A stretch of DNA of 5,811 bases, from the NCBI GenBank assembly GCA_937967705.1, contig CALCJG010000308.1, forward strand, positions 1-5,811. Reading direction: 5' to 3'. Shown here in pieces: positions 1 to 5,259 of this stretch. Position 1 is the stretch's first letter; the number at the start of each line of letters is the position of its first letter. The DNA is from an uncultured Spirochaetia bacterium (GTDB taxonomy: Bacteria > Spirochaetota > UBA4802 > JAGODF01). Under the pieces are notes generated by a model. It searched no databases. It was given only the letters and a program-made list of their open reading frames with translations, and had not been told where the DNA came from. The translations under genes and the position numbers were made by a program.

Positions 1-593
1 GGGACGTGAAGCGGTTTATCTTCGGGAATCTCCGGAACCGGCCGGTTTATATCATCGGCCACGATGCCGGGGGGCTGGTGGCTGCGCGGGTGGTCCAGGA
101 CGACCGTTTCCAGGTCAAAGGTCTGGCTCTCTCCTCCCCCCTGCTGGAGCTGCGGCTGAATTCCCTGCAGCGCCTGGGGCTCTCTCTGGCGGCCCGGCTC
201 TGGCCGGGATATTCCTTCTCCCTGGGGGAGGATGTCTTCGAGAAGCTCACCCGGGCCGAGGAGACGGCGCCCCTCTACCGGGAGGAGGCAGCCCGGAGCG
301 GTTCGAACATCACTCTGGGGCTTCTCAGCGCTCTCGGCAGGGAAAAGCTGCGGCTGGTCCGCGGCATGCGGGGTCCGCAGAAACGCCCCCTGCTCCTGAT
401 GCTGGCTGAGGAGGATGCCTTCGTGCATAATCCCTCGGTGGAAAATTATTTCCGGGTCCTGTACCATAACTCTCCCGCGCTGGAGATCGTAAAATGCAGA
501 AACTGCCGCCACGCCCTGCTGCTGGAGAGGGAACGCTTCCATTTTATAGAGAAGATCATCAAGTGGATTCAATCCGCGGATGCGAGGAGCTGA
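1..593 (+). CDS. alpha/beta hydrolase, lysophospholipase/monoacylglycerol lipase-like (5' partial)
   Basis: C-terminal part of an alpha/beta-hydrolase-fold enzyme. The reading frame is open to the left edge; the GTG at 6 lies inside the fold, so the true start is outside the window, and roughly the first hundred residues should be missing. Numbering from that GTG, the nucleophile elbow reads GHDAGG (residues 18-23), the acid loop LAEEDAFV puts an Asp at 137, and the CRHALLLERE segment puts the catalytic His at 169. This order and spacing fit the Hydrolase_4 (PldB/monoacylglycerol lipase) type, which normally has GHSMGG. Here the expected Ser is Asp20, as in epoxide hydrolases and haloalkane dehalogenases. 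The substrate cannot be told: an ester, an epoxide or halide, or no activity are all possible. The stop lies 5 bp before the next start, so co-transcription is likely. The fold is confident, the reaction is not. Confidence 0.85.
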   Translation, partial: DVKRFIFGNLRNRPVYIIGHDAGGLVAARVVQDDRFQVKGLALSSPLLELRLNSLQRLGLSLAARLWPGYSFSLGEDVFEKLTRAEETAPLYREEAARSGSNITLGLLSALGREKLRLVRGMRGPQKRPLLLMLAEEDAFVHNPSVENYFRVLYHNSPALEIVKCRNCRHALLLERERFHFIEKIIKWIQSADARS

Positions 594-598
594 GCGTC

Positions 599-2110
599 AT
601 GTCCCGGATTCGGCACATCACCCTGACACTGATCCTTCTGTTGCTGGCCTCCACGGCCCTCCATGCCTCCCGGCCCCTGGCGGGAGTTACGGGGGTCACG
701 GCGGACAGCCCCCGGGGGATGGGGATGGCCCGGCTACTGGAGACGCATCTGGGCAACATCCTCGGTTCCACGGGGGTCTTTGACCAGGTGAACGTGCCCC
801 TGCTCAAGGACCAGCTGAACAAGTTCAACTGCCTGGAAGACAGCTGCGTCTTGAGATTTGCCCGGGAGGCCAAAATCGGTTTGATCATCCGGGGAAGCCT
901 CAAGGACAACGGCGACAGCCATATCCTGGACCTCTACGCCCTGGGTACCGCGCCTCCGCATAACGGCAGAGTCGTTTACCGGATGCGTGTGCGCCTTCCC
1001 GCCTCGGGTGCCGGCCTCTCCGCCAGGGAATTCAGCTATATCTACGAGGAGCAGGCCGCCCAGTTTCTCTCGGTTCTCCTGGGCCGGTACCGGTTTCCCC
1101 TTCAGATAAAAAAGGAGGGCGACGGTGTTACCGTTCCCTACGACCGGCAGATCAGCGGAACCTTCGAGGTCTGCCGTTTTGAGGAGGGATACGAGGAGAC
1201 CGATGAGGTGCGGCCCTTCAGGCGGGTCGGACGTATTACGCTGAAAGGCGGTGTTCTCGCCGGCCCCTCCGGGGGATGGTCCTATCGCAAGGGGGATTTC
1301 ATTCTCTACGGGCGCCGCGATCAGGGGGAATACCTGAAGAACTATTATTATGGACGAAAAAAGGAGATCGTCTTCGAGAAGCCCACGGTGGACGACACCC
1401 TCTACATGATGCTCTTTACCGTGCCGGGCAGCGCCACCATGCCGGTGGTGGCCCCTCTTGTGGGCTATTACGGCAGCGGCGATTATCAGGGGCTCGGGCT
1501 ATGGGCCGTCAACGCCGCGCCCTATCTCTACCTGGAATACGACGGGCTGAAAAACCGCCCTAAAAAGTATGAGGAGAATGGCCGAGACATCCCCCGGGAG
1601 AGGACGGCCCGCTATCATTTCGGTCTCTACATGCTCCTGGCAGGGGGCATGTCCCTCTTCGTGGACGCCTTTTCCCACGACTACCTCGGCAAGGCGGCCT
1701 ATTATCAGGGATCGCAGCCGCTGATGGGGAACAGCCTCTCGGCAGCCTATCTGTCCCTCATCTGCGGAGGAGGCGGCCATTTCTACCGGGGATACCGGCT
1801 TTGGGGATATCTCTATTTTCACACGGACAACCTGCTGGTCTACGCGACCCTCCGGGAGTTCTCCCGTTCCAGGACCTATAATCCCTCCACGGGTTCCTAT
1901 GATAAGGGTGATATCAATAAGCGGCGGGCCTACGGCCTCCTGGGGGCTCTCTGTGCCGTCAAGGCGGTGGAGATCACCCATGTCCTCCTGCTGAAGGACC
2001 GTATTCGCAGCGGACGGGTTTTGGAGGAGCGTTATGCCCTGGAGGGAATCTTTCGGGATGAAGAGGACGGGGGGATGATCCTGGGGGCCAGTGTGGCCTA
2101 CAGGTTTTAG
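599..2110 (+). CDS. exported envelope protein of unknown function, paralogue A
   Basis: A 503-residue protein that I do not recognise as a named gene. ATG 599 is chosen because GAGGAG at 584-589 is 9 nt upstream and a signal peptide begins directly (basic MSRIRH, hydrophobic core 7-20, likely cleavage after LHA at 23). The longer frame from 494 would bury this inside the hydrolase gene. The mature N-terminal part (about 30-150) has a CLEDSC-x10-IGLIIRGSL stretch reminiscent of CsgG/FlgO/TolB-type domains in surface proteins. The last 150 residues contain hydrophobic segments around ICGGGGHFYRG (G390-G398), like the motif in small TM2/DUF5683-type membrane domains. The protein ends in GASVAYRF, an alternating beta-like strand with terminal Phe as in outer-membrane proteins. 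The layout matches the next gene, so the two are paralogues. An envelope location is well supported; the function is unknown. Confidence 0.85.
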   Translation: MSRIRHITLTLILLLLASTALHASRPLAGVTGVTADSPRGMGMARLLETHLGNILGSTGVFDQVNVPLLKDQLNKFNCLEDSCVLRFAREAKIGLIIRGSLKDNGDSHILDLYALGTAPPHNGRVVYRMRVRLPASGAGLSAREFSYIYEEQAAQFLSVLLGRYRFPLQIKKEGDGVTVPYDRQISGTFEVCRFEEGYEETDEVRPFRRVGRITLKGGVLAGPSGGWSYRKGDFILYGRRDQGEYLKNYYYGRKKEIVFEKPTVDDTLYMMLFTVPGSATMPVVAPLVGYYGSGDYQGLGLWAVNAAPYLYLEYDGLKNRPKKYEENGRDIPRERTARYHFGLYMLLAGGMSLFVDAFSHDYLGKAAYYQGSQPLMGNSLSAAYLSLICGGGGHFYRGYRLWGYLYFHTDNLLVYATLREFSRSRTYNPSTGSYDKGDINKRRAYGLLGALCAVKAVEITHVLLLKDRIRSGRVLEERYALEGIFRDEEDGGMILGASVAYRF

Positions 2111-2140
2111 GGATCTGGTGACAGGAAACGAACTTAGGTT

Positions 2141-2145
2141 AAGGA
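2141..2145 (+). promoter_or_regulatory. ribosome binding site deciding a TTG start
   Basis: AAGGA lies 9 nt before TTG 2155. The next in-frame ATG codons fall inside the hydrophobic core of the signal peptide, so the TTG is needed to give the basic N-terminus MNKYLHKYLLR. Confidence 0.6.
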
Positions 2146-2154
2146 CATACAGAC

Positions 2155-3657
2155 TTGAATAAATACCTGCATAAATATCTGCTGAGACTGGTCCTGGCAG
2201 GGATGATGGCGGTCGCTGTTCCCCTCCTGGGAGGGGGCACGGCCCGGGCTGAGGGGTTCTCCGGACGCGTTGTGGTCTTTACCGTCCCCCCGCGCTCCAC
2301 CGCACTGGAGGCCGTTGCCGGGGAATCGGTCCTGTCTATCAACAGCGTCTTCGAGCGTCTGGGCCGTTTTCGTCCCGTGGAATACAACCGTCTTCTGGCG
2401 GCGGTGGAAAAGGCCGACAAGATGGGGATCTCCGACGAGAAATACTATGAGACGGTGGCCTCCCTGCTGAAGGCCGATCTCTATGTCCTCGTAACCCTGA
2501 GCCAGGTGTCCAACCGTACCATCGCCGATCTGAGGGTACGGGCCCTCAATCCCGCCTGCAGCCCCCTGAGGAGGAATACGCGCCTGGTCAGTCGTATCAT
2601 GAAAAACGTTTCCCTGAAACTCGGCCGAGAGATAGCCCATCTGCACCGCGGCTTGCCGCTGAAGGCCCCGGTTCTTAAAAGGGTTCAGGGGGATGTCTGG
2701 ATAATCGGTGCGGGACAGTGGTCGGGTCTGGAAAAGGGATTTTATGGAACGAAGGAGGCGGGGCGCATCGAAATACTGGAAACCGGACGCTTCCAGTCGG
2801 TGGCGCGCATTCCCGGTGCCTCCCTCAGGAGGGGGGAGGCGATCACCTTTGCCCTCTATCCCCGCGAGGAGGCGCTGATAGCGGAGCAGGAGCGTCAGAT
2901 CTCCCGCAACGCCGAGTTCGCCTACGGAGTGGGACCCACGCTCCTCAGGGGAGGAGATGCCGAGAAGCAGTTCGTCTCCAGCATCTGCATCATCAATATG
3001 GGAGGGAATGTCTGCCTGCCGGGCTATGGGGCCTTCCTCTCCACCTCCTACATGGGTTTCGAAAATCCCAGCCCCGACGTGCCCGGGATCGTCTTTTCCG
3101 CATCGGTGGTGGGTATGCAGCTGGGACTGCCCTCCGTCATGAACCGTTTCAAGATCAATCCGCTGCCGTGGGTACGGGACAATGACAAGAGCGCAAGGAC
3201 CCAGGATCTGCAGATATTCCTCTGGTCCACCCTGCCGGTTACCTTTACGGCGGCTTATCTCGACCAGCTGGCTCATCAGTTTCACAAAACGGAACATCTC
3301 CCTCCCTTCTTCGACGACCGGGACAACATGGCAGGGGTGCTGTCGCTCTTCATTCCGGGGGGCGGTCTCTTTTACAAGGGGCGGCGTCTTGCGGGCTGGG
3401 GCTATTTTGTCTCCGAGATGTCCCTGGCGGGATACGGTGTCTATAACCGTGATGAGACCCGGGGTAAATACGCCTTTGCCGCGCTGGGAGTCATCAAGGT
3501 CATCGACATCCTGAACGCCTACTGGGTGGGTCCGGCATACAGCTTTTACAACCTGGAGATGGAGCGGGAATTCCGCGGAGCCAGCTTTTCCGTGGGGATG
3601 CACCGCTTCGACGACAGAGAAAACACCTACCGCGCCGGTTTTGTCTTCCGGTTTTAA
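2155..3657 (+). CDS. exported envelope protein of unknown function, paralogue B
   Basis: A 500-residue protein started at TTG. It has a signal peptide with basic MNKYLHKYLLR, a hydrophobic core, and likely cleavage after TARA. The first part (about 35-150) has the alpha/beta pattern of CsgG/FlgO-type domains (KADLYVLVTLSQV). A second region around GDVWIIGAGQWSGLEKG, with SVARIPGASLRRGEAI following, resembles the small beta domain often placed after such domains (for example in FlgT); this is by eye only. Near the C-terminus, hydrophobic segments flank IPGGGLFYKG (G402-G409), then KYAFAALGVIKVIDILNAYWV, and the protein ends in RAGFVFRF. The order of parts is the same as in the preceding gene, 44 bp upstream, so a tandem duplication followed by strong divergence is likely. 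The substrate or partner is unknown; an outer-membrane or periplasmic envelope role is inferred from the signal peptide and terminal Phe. Confidence 0.85.
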   Translation: MNKYLHKYLLRLVLAGMMAVAVPLLGGGTARAEGFSGRVVVFTVPPRSTALEAVAGESVLSINSVFERLGRFRPVEYNRLLAAVEKADKMGISDEKYYETVASLLKADLYVLVTLSQVSNRTIADLRVRALNPACSPLRRNTRLVSRIMKNVSLKLGREIAHLHRGLPLKAPVLKRVQGDVWIIGAGQWSGLEKGFYGTKEAGRIEILETGRFQSVARIPGASLRRGEAITFALYPREEALIAEQERQISRNAEFAYGVGPTLLRGGDAEKQFVSSICIINMGGNVCLPGYGAFLSTSYMGFENPSPDVPGIVFSASVVGMQLGLPSVMNRFKINPLPWVRDNDKSARTQDLQIFLWSTLPVTFTAAYLDQLAHQFHKTEHLPPFFDDRDNMAGVLSLFIPGGGLFYKGRRLAGWGYFVSEMSLAGYGVYNRDETRGKYAFAALGVIKVIDILNAYWVGPAYSFYNLEMEREFRGASFSVGMHRFDDRENTYRAGFVFRF

Positions 3658-3674
3658 TGATCTCCAGGAAAGAC

Positions 3675-3708
3675 CAGGGGGTGATTCGTTTTGCTCTGAA
3701 ACCCCTTG
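3675..3708. terminator. possible bidirectional terminator between convergent genes
   Basis: CAGGGG (3675-3680) can pair with CCCCTTG (3702-3708), with one bulged T, around a 21-nt loop. It sits between the stop of paralogue B at 3657 and the stop of the minus-strand small gene at 3709, where a shared terminator would be expected. Neither strand has a clear T tract after it, so the call is weak. Confidence 0.25.
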
Positions 3709-3813
3709 TCAGGAGGAGGGTTTTACCTTCGAGACCCTGTGCAGTATTCCCGTCAGAATAACAATGCAGAGGGTCAGCAGAGAAAAACCCAGCAGATAAG
3801 CGATCTTCTTCAT
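3709..3813 (-). CDS. small single-pass membrane protein (34 residues)
   Basis: On the minus strand, an ATG at 3813 opens a 34-codon frame ending in TGA (3711-3709). A near-ideal Shine-Dalgarno sequence, AGGGAGGTGA, sits a few bases upstream (spacer AGGGA). The protein starts MKKIAYLL, has one continuous hydrophobic stretch (about residues 4-24, with one Cys in LTLCIVIL), and ends in a basic tail HRVSKVKPSS. This is a classic layout for a small inner-membrane protein; an uncleaved signal anchor with little else is the alternative reading. The same frame extends to an ATG 15 codons upstream, but that start has no good ribosome site. The gene is convergent with paralogue B. I do not recognise a family, and no clear promoter was seen. 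The support is the ribosome site plus hydrophobicity pattern, not homology. Confidence 0.55.
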   Translation of the reverse strand: MKKIAYLLGFSLLTLCIVILTGILHRVSKVKPSS

Positions 3814-4029
3814 TCCCTTCACCTCCCTGTGATGATTCGCCGATTCCCTTCGGCACATTTACATTTTTTCCGAGTCTCCCGTGATGCCGGGGATGAATCC
3901 CCTCCCGGCGATATCTCCTGATTCTTCTATCGGAGAAACCCGGAATGTTTATCACGAAAAAGGCGCAGGCTTCCTGCCGGGATGCAAGGGAATGGGTCTG
4001 TTGAATGCCGTGCACTTTTCAGGAAATTC
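3814..4029. other. intergenic region with several hairpins
   Basis: No convincing gene is seen here. It holds an inverted repeat GCCGA/TCGGC at 3839-3854 (6-nt loop) just upstream of the small minus-strand gene's ribosome site, GCCGGG/CCCGGC at 3886-3909 with an alternative inner GGGGA/TCCCC pairing, an imperfect TCTCC/GGAGA hairpin at 3914-3936, and the terminator-like hairpin at 3957-3978. It forms the upstream region of the minus-strand small gene. The short frames crossing it in other phases have no ribosome site or protein character. Confidence 0.4.
3957..3978 (-). terminator. terminator-like hairpin on the minus strand
   Basis: Read on the minus strand, GGCAGG-AAG-CCTGC forms a compact stem with a 3-nt loop (one bulged G near the base) and is followed by CCTTTTT. 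This is the form of an intrinsic terminator. On the plus strand the T tract is missing. No minus-strand gene is visible before it, so it may end an antisense or small RNA, or act as an attenuator about 145 nt upstream of the small gene starting at 3813. Confidence 0.4.
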
Positions 4030-4057
4030 TTGACTTATGTCTCATTTTCTGTATCTT
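4030..4057 (+). promoter_or_regulatory. putative sigma70-type promoter for the J-domain gene
   Basis: TTGACT (4030-4035) and TATCTT (4052-4057) are 16 bp apart. Initiation near 4064 would give a short leader of about 26 nt containing the ribosome site of the TTG start at 4090. Confidence 0.5.
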
Positions 4058-4073
4058 TCCGATATCTCTGTTC

Positions 4074-4080
4074 GGGAGGA
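4074..4080 (+). promoter_or_regulatory. ribosome binding site deciding a TTG start
   Basis: GGGAGGA lies 9 nt before TTG 4090. The frame also opens at an upstream ATG (3982), but that start lies before the promoter and has no comparable ribosome site. Confidence 0.6.
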
Positions 4081-4089
4081 AGGGTTGCC

Positions 4090-4575
4090 TTGAATCATGT
4101 CCTGGATGAAAAGATACAGCGTTTCATGACCCTCTTCGGGGTGGAGCCGGATTATACCCTGGAGGAGCTGGCGCGTTCCTATCGGATCCTGGCGCGGATG
4201 AATCATCCTGATGTGAGCCGGGATGTCACCTCGGAGATGCGCATGGTGCTGGTCAATGAGGGCTATGAGGTCCTCAAGCGTTTATACGAGGAGAGGGAGG
4301 CTCTGACCCCATCCGCAGGGTCGGAGGTCTCAAAGGAAAAAACTGAGGATCCCGTCTATCGTCAGTACCGCAGGGCGTACGATATCATGAAAGACGCATT
4401 TGAAGACTATTACGGCGAAAGCGGCCGTCGGTTTACGGGACGGGAGGACCTTCTCCGGGAGCGTTTGACCCTGGCCAAGAGCGAGTTTTCCCGGGTTCTC
4501 AACGATTTCGATTACAATCCCTGGGTGGATGACAGCATCGACCGGATCAACAGTATTAATAAATGGCTCATTTAG
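4090..4575 (+). CDS. J-domain (DnaJ-like) protein
   Basis: A 161-residue protein with an N-terminal J domain: residues 13-65, helix II YRILARM, the HPD motif at 39-41 (NHPDVSRD), and helix III ending in YEVLKRLYEERE. The HPD motif is the known contact by which J proteins stimulate the ATPase of DnaK-type Hsp70. No Gly/Phe region, zinc-finger repeats or CTD of true DnaJ is present, so this is a type III J protein. A charged linker (70-85, rich in Glu, Lys and Ser) leads to a C-terminal helical region with RRAYDIMKDAFEDYYGESG and AKSEFSRVLNDF followed by YNPWVDDSIDRI, which resembles a single TPR-like helix pair and may bind the client or anchor the protein. No membrane segment or signal peptide is present, so it is cytoplasmic. 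It appears to be a single-gene unit with its own promoter. The J domain is confident; the client is unknown. Confidence 0.85.
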   Translation: MNHVLDEKIQRFMTLFGVEPDYTLEELARSYRILARMNHPDVSRDVTSEMRMVLVNEGYEVLKRLYEEREALTPSAGSEVSKEKTEDPVYRQYRRAYDIMKDAFEDYYGESGRRFTGREDLLRERLTLAKSEFSRVLNDFDYNPWVDDSIDRINSINKWLI

Positions 4576-4617
4576 GGAAGGCTCTGACCCCCCTGTCTCG
4601 AGGGAAGGGAAAAGGGC

Positions 4618-4645
4618 TTGACAATCTCTTAGTGTATAATAACAT
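4618..4645 (+). promoter_or_regulatory. putative promoter of the ArsR-family gene
   Basis: A perfect TTGACA (4618-4623) is followed at 16 bp by TAACAT (4640-4645). The better-looking TATAAT at 4635-4640 is only 11 bp from this -35 element, so it would have to act with a poor -35 or as part of the operator. In either case initiation near 4650 falls within the repeat element, as expected for a repressed promoter. Confidence 0.5.
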
Positions 4646-4659
4646 GCTTATAGACTTAT
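4635..4659 (+). promoter_or_regulatory. putative ArsR operator, copy 1
   Basis: Pattern TATAA-N4-ATGCTTAT-N3-CTTAT. It matches the element at 5173-5197 at 20 of 25 positions with identical spacing. It contains the inverted pair TATAA-N8-TTATA, of the AT-rich imperfect-dyad type bound by ArsR/SmtB repressors. It overlaps the promoter of the repressor gene, which suggests autoregulation. Confidence 0.6.
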
Positions 4660-4801
4660 GGTGTTCTGAGCTGGATCTGGTTTTGAACCCCTGAGGCTTT
4701 TCCTTCGGGTTAATATCCCACCATATCGTGGGTCATTGAAGGAGGGAGTTCTCTCTGGTTATTTAGCATTTGACGGTATTGAGGGGGGGCGAGGACGAAC
4801 G
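4660..4801 (+). other. leader of the ArsR-family gene with two hairpins
   Basis: An untranslated leader of about 140-150 nt is predicted if transcription starts near 4650. It can form AACCC/GGGTT (4686-4711) with an inner GAGG/CCTT stem, then CCCAC/GTGGG (4717-4732). A Shine-Dalgarno-like GGAGGGAG at 4740-4747 has no start codon at usable distance. No known riboswitch class was recognised. Confidence 0.3.
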
Positions 4802-5158
4802 ATGAAGGATAAACTGAAACTGATGGCGGGGATCTTCAAGGCTCTGTCGGATGCCCGGCGCCTGCAGATCATCAAGATGCTCGCATCGGAGATGGAGGAA
4901 TCCCTCTGCGTGACCGATGTGGCCCAGAAGCTGGGGATTTCCCAGCCGGCCGCCTCGCAGCACATACGCGTGCTCAAACAGGCGGGTTTTCTTGAGGAAA
5001 AGCGGAAGGGGTTCAGGGTTTTCTACACCGTCAATCTGGATGTTCTCAGGTTGTACAAGGGGGAGGTGGATGAGCTGTTTCTCAAGGCCTTTGAAAAATG
5101 TCCCTATGAGTTTTCCTGCCGGGAGTGTGAGTATGGAAGTTCCTGCGGAGGAAAATAA
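4802..5158 (+). CDS. ArsR/SmtB-family transcriptional repressor with Cys-rich tail
   Basis: A 118-residue winged-helix repressor, the usual family length. ATG 4802 is preceded by GAGG at 4791-4794 (7-nt spacer); the longer frame from TTG 4736 has no ribosome site. The fold is clear: IFKALSDARRLQIIKML (11-27), then the alpha3 segment SLCVTDVAQKLG, the recognition helix SQPAASQHIRVLKQAGFL (47-64), and the wing KRKGFRVFYTV (67-77). The classic ArsR metal motif ELCVCD is reduced to one cysteine, LCVTD (C36). The alpha5 Asp/His site of SmtB or CzrA is not visible. Instead the C-terminus holds C100, C106, C109 and C115 (CPYEFSCRECEYGSSC). The family releases DNA on binding metal or on thiol modification; which signal applies here is unknown, but a thiol-based metal, metalloid, Fe-S or redox signal is inferred. 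Matching operator-like elements flank the gene, and the next gene encodes another Cys-rich protein. Confidence 0.92.
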   Translation: MKDKLKLMAGIFKALSDARRLQIIKMLASEMEESLCVTDVAQKLGISQPAASQHIRVLKQAGFLEEKRKGFRVFYTVNLDVLRLYKGEVDELFLKAFEKCPYEFSCRECEYGSSCGGK

Positions 5159-5172
5159 TTTTTTATCATGAC

Positions 5173-5197
5173 TATAAGTATATGCTTATTGTCTTAT
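5173..5197 (+). promoter_or_regulatory. putative ArsR operator, copy 2
   Basis: This is the second copy of the element TATAA-N4-ATGCTTAT-N3-CTTAT, 15 bp after the repressor stop codon and 62 bp before the start of the Cys-rich gene. Within it, 5174-5189 is a near-perfect 16-bp dyad (ATAAGTAT/ATGCTTAT, 7 of 8 pairs). No strong -35/-10 pair was found, so it could control an internal promoter or block read-through from upstream. Confidence 0.6.
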
Positions 5198-5259
5198 TTA
5201 TTTGATAGCCCGATCCCCTTGTTATCAGGAGGATCAGAGGACCATCAGAGGAGGAGAGT

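Noticed and set aside
494..598. Upstream extension of the first paralogue to an ATG at 494
   Set aside because: It would overlap the hydrolase gene by 100 bp and bury the signal peptide; ATG 599 has a good ribosome site.
2134..3603. Long minus-strand open frame (489 codons) opposite paralogue B
   Set aside because: It mirrors a well-supported plus-strand gene with signal peptide and motifs; its translation is rich in His, Gly, Gln and Arg without domain character, typical of an antisense frame in GC-rich DNA.
3706..3921. Plus-strand frame of 71 codons downstream of paralogue B
   Set aside because: No convincing ribosome site or protein character, and it lies opposite the small minus-strand gene.
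3500..4015. Minus-strand frame of 171 codons across the gap
   Set aside because: Low-complexity translation without recognisable features, overlaps the end of paralogue B, and runs in a different frame from the better-supported 34-codon gene.
4030..4042. Half match (ACTTATG) to the ArsR operator in the J-domain promoter
   Set aside because: Only one CTTAT half-site without the ATGCTTAT core or dyad; expected by chance.
3982..4089. N-terminal extension of the J protein to ATG 3982
   Set aside because: The start precedes the likely promoter and lacks a ribosome site; the J domain begins properly from TTG 4090.
4589..4605. CCCT/AGGG inverted repeat as terminator of the J-domain gene
   Set aside because: Only a 4-bp stem and no T tract on the plus strand.
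4644..4694. Possible 16-residue leader peptide starting at ATG 4644
   Set aside because: No ribosome site, the ATG lies within the operator and promoter, and there is no regulatory amino-acid run.
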